From a candidate division NPL-UPA2 bacterium (GTDB lineage Bacteria > Bacillota > UBA994), in contig QLUB01000009.1 in assembly GCA_018725205.1 (NCBI GenBank), positions 1 to 25,670 on the forward strand: a DNA stretch of 25,670 nucleotides, given 5' to 3'. Shown here piece by piece: positions 1-7,361 of the stretch. Below the pieces are notes generated by a model. That model made no database searches. It had not been told where the DNA came from and worked only from the letters and a program-made list of their open reading frames with translations. The translations under genes were made by a program, and so were the position numbers. How positions within the stretch are numbered: the stretch's first letter is position 1; the number at the start of each line of letters is the position of its first letter.

Positions 1-2
1 TC

Positions 3-533
3 ACTGGATATCGGATGCATGCTGTTTACCCTAAGGAGAATGAACAGGCCATTGATTTTATGCAGTCTGTGGGAGCTAAACTAGAGGACTATGATTACGA
101 GTTTTGTTTGTTTCGGAGTGGAAGTATTGAGAAAAAAGCAGTATTTGGAATTGAGCAGCTTTCAGAAGCGTACTATGAAACCTTTGTTGCTTTACATAAT
201 GCAGAAAATCCCGATGCATTTTGGACAGGAGAGAAACTACTACAAGCCTTAGACAGATTTAAGATTTATGTTGCTATCGACAAACAAGATATCGCAGGTT
301 TTATAGTTACCAGTTTTGGCGCCAGAAACGATAACGAAATTTATTTTTTGTCTGGCCAAGATCCTACAATAAAAGAACGACTATTAACTGCGTCCATTGC
401 CGACACTTTTTCATCAGGCTCGGAAGATTTAATTATTATGGTGGGAAAAGATAATCGGGCTGATATGAAGATGCTTGAAAAGTACGGCTTCAGGCAAACA
501 GATTCCTGCCTGACATTCTTACTTGAATTTTAA
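3..533 (+). CDS. GNAT-like acetyltransferase, 5' end missing
   Basis: The frame is open to the left edge, so this is the C-terminal part of a longer gene; the first in-frame ATG (position 15) has no ribosome binding site and is probably internal. The opening residues, with an AIDFMQSVGAKLEDYDYEF stretch, resemble the end of one GNAT domain, where the last strands carry an A-x-x-FY/FM-x-x-x-GA/GF signature. A second domain follows and ends with NRADMKMLEKYGFRQTDS, again the typical GNAT C-terminal motif. The protein may therefore be a tandem GNAT, but the substrate cannot be inferred. G+C is about 40% in the lines I counted, against 55-60% in most of the window, which suggests a different origin. 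No terminator is visible in the 55 bases before the convergent MFS gene. Confidence 0.6.
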   Translation, partial: TGYRMHAVYPKENEQAIDFMQSVGAKLEDYDYEFCLFRSGSIEKKAVFGIEQLSEAYYETFVALHNAENPDAFWTGEKLLQALDRFKIYVAIDKQDIAGFIVTSFGARNDNEIYFLSGQDPTIKERLLTASIADTFSSGSEDLIIMVGKDNRADMKMLEKYGFRQTDSCLTFLLEF

Positions 534-588
534 GAGTTAATCTTGGTTTACGCCAAAATCCCTGTTGCCTTGAATTGACGAGACATGT

Positions 589-1731
589 TCACGATTCGCA
601 GTGCATGACTTCCCCTCTTGCAGGTAGCGTGCGTGCCTGCAAGAGCGACAGCGCGCAAATTACAGCGCCGATCAGAAAGACGCTTTGTGGACCGGCTATG
701 CTCCACAGGATACCGCCACCCACGGGGACGATCACGCCTGTGATGTGGTTGATGGTGCTGCCCATGGCTAGGCTTGGGGCGATGTCGCTGCGGGGGGCAA
801 TGCTGTCGAGGTGAGTTGTAATGGCGATGTCAAAGCCGAGCAACAAATGGTCGAGGACAAACAATGCATACAGCACTATAAGTGAATCCACCCAAGCATA
901 ACTGGCGAAAATACCTATCAGTAAGGCATAATTGATGATTAAGACTTTGCGCTCGCCAAAGCGGTCGATAATACGGCCAAATAGGGGACGTGTGACAATG
1001 GAGAGCAGATTGCCGACAAGCATTAGGGCAGCCATGGCCGTTACGGGTACGCCGAAGGCAATGACTAAGAGCATCCGCGCAAATGTAAAGTTAATCTGTC
1101 GACGTGAGCCTGCCAGCAAAGTGAGGCCGTAATAGCTTTTGTACTGCCACTTGAAAACCATGCCTTTGCGGATGTCGGCGCGTTCGCCCTTGCGGCTGAT
1201 TAGCTGCACTAGCGACCCGACAAAAGCAAAGACAGCGGCGACAAGCAGGGTGTTGCGCATTTGGATTTGCGGGGTCAGGAAGTTTACGAGGAGTGATGCC
1301 AGTACAGTGGCGAAAGCTGCTATGCTGGTCATAATGCCGAGCCGCTTGCCGCGCTCATCGGCTGGGCTTGTGGAGAGCACCATGCTTTGCTGCAGAGGTG
1401 CAAACAGGTGGAATCCTACGCTGTGAATCAGCGTGCCAATCACCAGCACCGTGAATGTATCGGCTTGTCCATAGACTATGGTTCCTATCCCGACTAGTAC
1501 TAGGCACAGGCTGGCCAAGGACGAATTGGTGAACAAGAGCGCGGCTAGGGCGAGAGCAGCTGTCAGCAATCCGGGGATTTCTCGAATGCCGTCAAGTGCC
1601 CCGATGTTTTCCGGGGCCAGCCCAATCTCAGCTGTCACAAAGTTCATGTGCATCGTGTTTTGCACGCCTAACGCTAGATTAAAACAAAGACCAGTTACTG
1701 CTAAGATGATAAACGCTCGATCCCACTTCAC
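589..1731 (-). CDS. MFS family transporter
   Basis: A hydrophobic protein of 380 residues with about 12 predicted membrane segments. Signs of the major facilitator superfamily are the central cytoplasmic loop rich in K/R (around RKGERADIRKG) and the second-half motif RPLFGRIIDRFGERKVL, an MFS motif-A-like D-R-x-G-x-R/K loop. The substrate is unknown. Two starts are possible. GTG at 1731 has GAGGGGAG seven bases upstream. GTG at 1764 would add eleven residues and has AGAGGA upstream, but it lies inside a perfect inverted repeat (1749-1772), which looks non-coding; I therefore prefer 1731. It lies downstream of the EamA transporter on the same strand, with a gap of about 143 bases. The last codons contain a second inverted repeat (CTCTTGCAGG/CCTGCAAGAG, 615-645). 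Confidence 0.85.
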   Translation of the reverse strand: MKWDRAFIILAVTGLCFNLALGVQNTMHMNFVTAEIGLAPENIGALDGIREIPGLLTAALALAALLFTNSSLASLCLVLVGIGTIVYGQADTFTVLVIGTLIHSVGFHLFAPLQQSMVLSTSPADERGKRLGIMTSIAAFATVLASLLVNFLTPQIQMRNTLLVAAVFAFVGSLVQLISRKGERADIRKGMVFKWQYKSYYGLTLLAGSRRQINFTFARMLLVIAFGVPVTAMAALMLVGNLLSIVTRPLFGRIIDRFGERKVLIINYALLIGIFASYAWVDSLIVLYALFVLDHLLLGFDIAITTHLDSIAPRSDIAPSLAMGSTINHITGVIVPVGGGILWSIAGPQSVFLIGAVICALSLLQARTLPARGEVMHCES

Positions 1732-1748
1732 ATGAATACTCCCCTCAT

Positions 1749-1772
1749 GAATTTGCGTTTTCACGCAAATTC
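1749..1772. promoter_or_regulatory. Perfect inverted repeat at the MFS gene start (operator or RNA hairpin)
   Basis: Two 10-base arms, GAATTTGCGT and ACGCAAATTC, match perfectly around a 4-base centre. On the minus strand the repeat lies just upstream of the GAGGGGAG ribosome binding site for GTG 1731 and overlaps the alternative GTG at 1764. It could be a repressor operator or a hairpin that hides the upstream start. No regulator is recognisable. Confidence 0.5.
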
Positions 1773-1874
1773 CTCTGCACCGAAATTTCGTGAAAGTCCT
1801 CCAACGACAAAACGCTCAGGAAGTATTGACAATAGGGGGGTAGCAACATTGCTGGTCGCGCTGCTGCTCGGGAA

Positions 1875-2816
1875 TTAGCGAACTGCCTTACTGTCAGAAG
1901 TAGAACGCGAGGGACGTGCTGCAAACCAATTAGCACCCCAGACGCCTAGTATAATCATGGCAGCGCCCATTCCGCTGTACCAATGAAATGGCTCGTTGCG
2001 CAAGAGAACGCCGGCGGCAACAGCCACAATTGTACCGACATTAGCGAAGATGGCTGACTGTGTGGCAGGCAGGCGCGAAAGGGTGTAGTTGACGAGGAAG
2101 AACGCTACCACGGACGACAAGACGCCCAAATATAGCATAGCCCCGATGAGCTGTGGCGATGAGACTACGGCTGCGAAGCTTGCTGTAAGCGACGCCACCC
2201 CTCCGGTAAGGAGTGCTAGCAGCGAAAAACTAACGGCGCCCGTCCACATCATCACAAAGGTACTCTCAAAAGGCGAGAATTCACTCGATATCTGTCGAGA
2301 AATGATGTTAAAACTAGCGGCGGAGCAGACGGCCATAAAAAGCAAGGCTAATCCTAGTGCGTTTCCTTGGCCGATTCTCGCCGCGTCGTTAATGGCAATA
2401 AGCAGCACGCCGGAAACTGACACCAATATGCTTGCGCCTTGCAGGAGGGCGATGTGCTCGCCGAGCAAGGTCCTGCTCATAATCGCTACTACGATGGGGA
2501 TTAGGGCGATCATCATGCCGGCTTGCGACGTGTGCGTAAGGGATAGGCCAAAGATCTCAAACAGGAAGTACGCCACAGGCTGAAAAGCAGCCAACAACAA
2601 TAGCGACCGTATGTTCTTGCCGCGCAAGGTCAAGGGGAACAGTCCGATTAGATGCAGAACGGTCACTACGCCTGCTGCTAGACTAAAGCGCATGGCCAGC
2701 AAAGCGAGTGGGTCAACTGTTTCGATGGCCTCTTTGGCAAAAATGAACGAGAGCCCGAAGATAGTGGCAAATCCTAGTCCCGATACAAACGCGAGGCGGG
2801 GCATCTGTTGACGCAA
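1875..2816 (-). CDS. EamA/DMT family transporter
   Basis: A 313-residue protein with about ten hydrophobic segments in two repeats, the arrangement of the drug/metabolite transporter (EamA) family. Family-like features are the first-repeat GLSFIFAKEAIETVDPLALLAMRF, read in pieces, the end of that repeat with TSQAGMMIALIPIVVAIMSR, and a second repeat with ATQSAIFANVGTIVAVAAG followed by LRNEPFHWYSGMGAAMIILG. The substrate is unknown; relatives export amino acids or metabolites. The start is TTG at 2816, because AGGAGAG lies about eight bases upstream, whereas the first internal ATG has no ribosome binding site. It follows a broken M20 dipeptidase gene on the same strand, separated from it by a strong hairpin. 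Confidence 0.85.
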   Translation of the reverse strand: MRQQMPRLAFVSGLGFATIFGLSFIFAKEAIETVDPLALLAMRFSLAAGVVTVLHLIGLFPLTLRGKNIRSLLLLAAFQPVAYFLFEIFGLSLTHTSQAGMMIALIPIVVAIMSRTLLGEHIALLQGASILVSVSGVLLIAINDAARIGQGNALGLALLFMAVCSAASFNIISRQISSEFSPFESTFVMMWTGAVSFSLLALLTGGVASLTASFAAVVSSPQLIGAMLYLGVLSSVVAFFLVNYTLSRLPATQSAIFANVGTIVAVAAGVLLRNEPFHWYSGMGAAMIILGVWGANWFAARPSRSTSDSKAVR

Positions 2817-2847
2817 TGCTGATCTCTCCTAACTCGTGACGAGGCGA

Positions 2848-2875
2848 AATCGCCTTGCCGCCGGGCAAGGCGATT
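2848..2875. terminator. Strong hairpin between dipeptidase remnant and EamA gene
   Basis: Perfect 12-base arms AATCGCCTTGCC and GGCAAGGCGATT enclose the loop GCCG. It sits 9 bases past the stop of the minus-strand M20 remnant, a typical terminator position. There is no clear T-run on either side, so it could also be an mRNA-stabilising hairpin. Confidence 0.5.
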
Positions 2876-2884
2876 GTTGTGGTG

Positions 2885-3711
2885 CTACGAAATGCCTAGG
2901 GCTTGCTTAAAACACTCGTTGATCTCGCCTTGCAGCGAGGCGTTGTCTAGGATATCAAAAGCGGTCATGGCTAGCCCTTTCGCGGCCTTAATCACGACCT
3001 CGTCGGCGCGCTTTGATGCAGCGCAGGCGGTAAAGTCGGCGTGGTGGGTGTTTACTTCTGCGGGTGCAATCCACAAGTAGTCATGGATCACGGGGAGTCG
3101 GATTGAGACATTGCCGATATCAGACGAGCCATACATGCCTACCGGGGACGCCCACTCCATTTCTTCCCCTAGGCAGGCCATATTGGTCTGGAATAAGCGC
3201 GACATAATCTGATTGGGATAGCGCTCCGCATACAACAACGCGACTTTAACCTCGGCCACAGCCCCGGTCAGCCTCGTAGCCGTATCAATGGCCAGCCGCA
3301 TCTTTTCCACGAGCTGTTTTAGCTCAGCGAGTGTCGCCGCACGCAAGCTAAATTCACAGGCTGCCTCCCCAGGGATGACATTAGAGGCGGTGCCGCCATG
3401 AGTGATGCTGCGGCAATGACGTTATGCCCGCAGGCGTGGCCCATGGTGGGCAAGGCGTCGTACTCAGCTAAGAAAGCTATGTGCGGACGCTGCGTTTGAC
3501 CTGTAGTGGTGGAGATAAAGGCGGTGTCTAAGCCGCCTACGCCCATTTGCAGGGGGCGGCTCTCTTTTGCAAGGAGAGCCGCAATATGCGCGCTGGCTTG
3601 GTGTTCTCTTAGGGAAAGTTCCGGTGTGCGATGGATGTCGTGTGAGAGCCCGATGAGCTCCGGTTGCAGGCTGTCAATGGCGTCCATGACGGCTTGTTTT
3701 AGAGGGTGCAT
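2885..3711 (-). pseudogene. M20-family dipeptidase/amidohydrolase (PM20D2/AbgB-like), internally deleted and frameshifted
   Basis: Two parts of one metallopeptidase lie in different frames. The 5' part, from ATG 3711, has the M20 metal-site region LAEYDALPTMGHACGHN. It keeps its frame until about HNVIAAAS and then runs into out-of-frame sequence and a stop. The 3' part, in another frame, reads ITHGGTASNVIPGEAACEF, then GSSDIGNVS and a late NTHHADFTACAAS, all C-terminal signatures of the same family. What lies between them in a normal protein of about 390 residues, including the catalytic Glu pair and much of the lid domain (roughly 120 residues), is missing. The junction lies near 3398-3412. 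A start at 3316-3346 for the 3' part alone would give only a family fragment. The ribosome binding site before 3711 is weak, and the gene starts 8 bases after sodA. The product is almost certainly non-functional, unless the gap is an assembly error. Confidence 0.85.
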
Positions 3712-3719
3712 AGGCTGAT

Positions 3720-4310
3720 TTAGCAGCAGCAGATGCGCGAGGCTACGTCGTCCCAGTTGACTATGTTCCACCAGGCCGCAATCCACTCCGCACGGCGGTT
3801 TTGGTACTTGAGGTAATAAGCATGTTCCCACACGTCCACCGTCAGCAGGGGGATGGCTCCGATAAGCGTAATGTCTTGGTGCTTTTCAATGGTGAGGATG
3901 CGGAGGCCGCCAAACTCGGGAGACTGCACGAGGAGCGCCCAGCCCGAACCCTCAACGGCTGTAGCGGCGGCGCTAAACTGCTTCTTAAACAAGTCGAGGC
4001 TGCCAAAGCTTTCATTCTGCATCTCAAGCAGTTTACCGCTAGGCTCGCCCAGACCGTTTGGGGCCATATTAGCCCAGAACAAGCTGTGCAACAGATGGCC
4101 GCTTCCATGGAAGGCAAGTTCACGCTCCCAGTGTTTGATTAGGGCGAAATCCCCGCTCGTGCGGGCTTCCCCTAATTTGTCCTCGGCTTTGTTCAGGCCG
4201 TCGACATACGCTTGGTGATGCTTGCCGTGGTGGAGCCTGAGTGTGGCCTCATCGTAATGGGGCTCTAGCGCGTTATAGGCGTAGGGGAGGGCAGGCAAAG
4301 TGTGTTTCAC
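3720..4310 (-). CDS. sodA: Superoxide dismutase, manganese-type
   Basis: Converts superoxide to oxygen and hydrogen peroxide. The 196-residue length is normal for Fe/Mn SOD. Metal ligands are visible: His27 (in LRLHHGKHHQAYV), His75 (LLHSLFW), and Asp159 and His163 (DVWEHAYYLKYQNRR). Two residues that usually separate Mn from Fe enzymes are of the Mn kind: a Gly at 71, four before His75, and Gln145 in EKHQD. Metal choice is still an inference. The start is GTG at 4310 with AAAGGAAGG six bases upstream; an ATG at 4328 is in frame but has no ribosome binding site and falls next to a palindrome. The product has no signal peptide, so it is cytoplasmic. The palindrome at 4329-4349 may control it. 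Confidence 0.95.
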   Translation of the reverse strand: MKHTLPALPYAYNALEPHYDEATLRLHHGKHHQAYVDGLNKAEDKLGEARTSGDFALIKHWERELAFHGSGHLLHSLFWANMAPNGLGEPSGKLLEMQNESFGSLDLFKKQFSAAATAVEGSGWALLVQSPEFGGLRILTIEKHQDITLIGAIPLLTVDVWEHAYYLKYQNRRAEWIAAWWNIVNWDDVASRICCC

Positions 4311-4328
4311 AAACAACCTTCCTTTCAT

Positions 4329-4349
4329 TTTGTAGTCTCGGACTACAAA
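4329..4349. promoter_or_regulatory. Perfect palindrome upstream of sodA, probable operator
   Basis: Arms TTTGTAGTC and GACTACAAA are perfect over 9 bases around a 3-base centre. It lies 19 bases upstream of the sodA GTG start, in the leader or promoter. An operator for a dimeric repressor is the simplest reading. There is no T-run, so it is unlikely to be a terminator of the membrane-protein gene upstream. The regulator is unknown. Confidence 0.5.
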
Positions 4350-4385
4350 TAATTCTTCGCAGGGAGTGAGTTTTCCTGCTAGTAC

Positions 4386-4919
4386 CTATTCTCTCCGTAA
4401 CCGCTGTCGAACAATCGCGATGCGCGGTAGGAGCAAACGCTCGGTTACGAAAAAGCCAACTGCGCCTAACAGCTGCGTCAACGCTGCAAGTGGCAGCAGT
4501 GCGGTCCAAGTGAGGCCGAGCAAAGGCGCTCCCAGCGCAAAGTGCGCCATCAGTGCGGTTACGACAACGCACAGCGTGGGGAAAGTAGCGGACAGCCAGC
4601 GCACGGCCTGGCGCGAGTAGGGAGGGTGAAGAAAGAGCAGCGCTAAAGCCTCCTCTACCAAGCCGGTTAGAACAATGGCCACGCCCATAAAAAGGCTGAC
4701 CATGCTCATTACGGCAGCGAGCACTGCTGCAGTCAGGAGCAGCACACCCCGTTCGCGAATGAGCGAAAGCGGGATCCCCATCATCATGGCCAAGAGGGGT
4801 GCGAGCAAAGCAAATTTCATCCCCGGCAGGGGGAGCATAGTCAAGAGCAAGTAGCCTAGTGCAGCCGCACAAGCTACTACCATGGCAATTGTGGTCATTT
4901 GGCGCGCCGTAAGTCGCAT
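4386..4919 (-). CDS. Small integral membrane protein, possibly an ECF-type S component
   Basis: A 177-residue, very hydrophobic protein with about five or six membrane segments and a short basic C-terminus (PRIAIVRQRLRRE). The start is ATG at 4919, with AAAGGAG seven bases upstream; the frame extends further to 5021 but through repeat sequence without a ribosome binding site. The segment order, with a conserved-looking GMKFALLAPLLAMMMG loop and a later GLVEEALALLF, recalls substrate-binding S components of energy-coupling-factor vitamin transporters, but the resemblance is weak and no ECF ATPase genes are nearby. It precedes sodA by 75 bases on the same strand. The function should be treated as unknown. 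Confidence 0.7.
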   Translation of the reverse strand: MRLTARQMTTIAMVVACAAALGYLLLTMLPLPGMKFALLAPLLAMMMGIPLSLIRERGVLLLTAAVLAAVMSMVSLFMGVAIVLTGLVEEALALLFLHPPYSRQAVRWLSATFPTLCVVVTALMAHFALGAPLLGLTWTALLPLAALTQLLGAVGFFVTERLLLPRIAIVRQRLRRE

Positions 4920-4959
4920 GGTTCTGCTCCTTTCTGGTCGCTTGGTCGCTAGCGCGGAA

Positions 4960-4984
4960 AGCGGATAGCGGATAGCGGATAGCG
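4960..4984. repeat. Short tandem repeat of a 7-base unit
   Basis: GCGGATA occurs three times in a row (4961-4981), with partial copies on either side. It lies about 40 bases upstream of the membrane-protein gene start, in a 234-base gap between divergent genes. A 7-base unit can expand or contract by slippage. Confidence 0.75.
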
Positions 4985-5075
4985 AACGGTCAGCACATAG
5001 GTAACACTTTCGCGTAATCACGCTGTATTCCTGCCGGGCAGAGCTCTGCCTAAGTCAGAATCTCGCCGCCAGAGG

Positions 5076-5104
5076 GTGAAAAGCGTTCTGGTTTCCTGTA
5101 CAAT
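5076..5104 (+). promoter_or_regulatory. Candidate sigma-A promoter for the cyclophilin gene
   Basis: GTGAAA (5076-5081; 4 of 6 matches to TTGACA), a 17-base spacer, and TACAAT (5099-5104; 5 of 6 matches to TATAAT). It ends 49 bases before the ATG at 5154. A 14-base perfect palindrome, GGCAGAGCTCTGCC (5037-5050), lies upstream. Confidence 0.4.
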
Positions 5105-5153
5105 GGACTAAGAAATGAATTTCACTGAAATTCAAGAGGGAGGCTACCACGCC

Positions 5154-5777
5154 ATGCAAAGAGTATTGCTGTCCATTCTAATCGTTTCGCTGTTAGGCTT
5201 CGCGTTGACAGGGTGCCAAGCCGAGCGGCCAAAACCGGTGGTAACGATTGAAATGGCGGCCGGTGGAACGATTAGAATTGAGCTTGACCCAGACGCGGCG
5301 CCTAACACCGTCAACAATTTCATCAGCCTGGTGCGGGATGGGTTCTATGACGGGCTGGTCTTCCACAGGATTATACCCGGCTTTATGATTCAGGGTGGCT
5401 GCCCCGATGGCAACGGGACAGGCGGTCCGGGCTACGCCATTATGGGGGAATTCGCGGCGAACGGGGTTAGGAACCCACTCAAACATGAGCGCGGCGTTAT
5501 CTCCATGGCGCGCGGTCAGCTGTACAATTCCGCAGGGTCACAGTTCTTTATTATGCACGCCAATTTCGAGGCGGAAAGAAACCGTCAAGAATTTGACCGC
5601 CAATACGCTGCCTTTGGTCGCGTTATCTCCGGCATGGAGGTAGTAGACCGTATTGTCAATGGTCCAAGCGATCAAGCGCAGAACGGATTAGCCCTTGAGC
5701 CACGCGAGGTAATGAAAAAGGTAACGGTTGACACCTTGGGCGTTCAATATGAAGCACCTGTAGTAATCAGGCGCTAA
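5154..5777 (+). CDS. Cyclophilin-type peptidyl-prolyl isomerase, lipoprotein
   Basis: Catalyses cis-trans isomerisation of X-Pro bonds, helping extracytoplasmic proteins fold. The 207-residue product begins with a lipoprotein signal peptide: hydrophobic residues 5-18, then the lipobox LTGC with Cys21. The cyclophilin domain follows, with the active-site stretch FHRIIPGFMIQGGCPDGNGTG, read in pieces, then EFAANG and SAGSQFFIMHANF, and GRVISGMEVVDRI. The catalytic Arg (FHR), Phe and Gln (PGFMIQ) are present. A short insertion (EAERNRQEFDRQY) lies between the SQFFI strand and the VISG strand. The start is ATG 5154, preceded by GAGGGAGG, and gives a clean signal peptide; an in-frame ATG at 5115 would place 13 polar residues before it. 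It is transcribed divergently from the membrane-protein gene and ends 75 bases before the possible guaB start. Confidence 0.92.
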   Translation: MQRVLLSILIVSLLGFALTGCQAERPKPVVTIEMAAGGTIRIELDPDAAPNTVNNFISLVRDGFYDGLVFHRIIPGFMIQGGCPDGNGTGGPGYAIMGEFAANGVRNPLKHERGVISMARGQLYNSAGSQFFIMHANFEAERNRQEFDRQYAAFGRVISGMEVVDRIVNGPSDQAQNGLALEPREVMKKVTVDTLGVQYEAPVVIRR

Positions 5778-5787
5778 TGCCGGTCGC

Positions 5788-5816
5788 TTGTCACTCTAGG
5801 GCGTGCATGGTAAGAT
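5788..5816 (+). promoter_or_regulatory. Sigma-A promoter for guaB
   Basis: TTGTCA (5788-5793), a 17-base spacer, and TAAGAT (5811-5816), with TG at 5808-5809 giving an extended -10. The leader is too short, and lacks the structure, for a purine riboswitch. Confidence 0.6.
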
Positions 5817-5840
5817 AAGTAACCAAACCACTATTGCTAG

Positions 5841-7313
<1,473 letters not shown>

Positions 7314-7361
7314 GGCGCGGAGGTTAAGGCCTGACGCTCCTATACTGAGGAGGAATTGTGT

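Noticed and set aside
615..645. 10-base inverted repeat CTCTTGCAGG/CCTGCAAGAG as a terminator
   Set aside because: It lies within the last codons of the MFS gene, has an 11-base loop and no T-run; recorded only as a possible hairpin.
4273..4872. Open frame of 199 codons on the minus strand
   Set aside because: It is out of frame over the membrane-protein gene and sodA start, Arg/Cys-rich, without a start signal.
4960..4984. Tandem repeats as a CRISPR array
   Set aside because: The unit is 7 bases with no spacers.
5037..5050. 14-base palindrome GGCAGAGCTCTGCC as an operator
   Set aside because: It lies upstream of the candidate promoter, is a single copy, and has no other support; may be chance.
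7314..7361. Terminator between guaB and the EF-G paralogue
   Set aside because: Only a few bases can pair and there is no T-run; the genes are probably co-transcribed.
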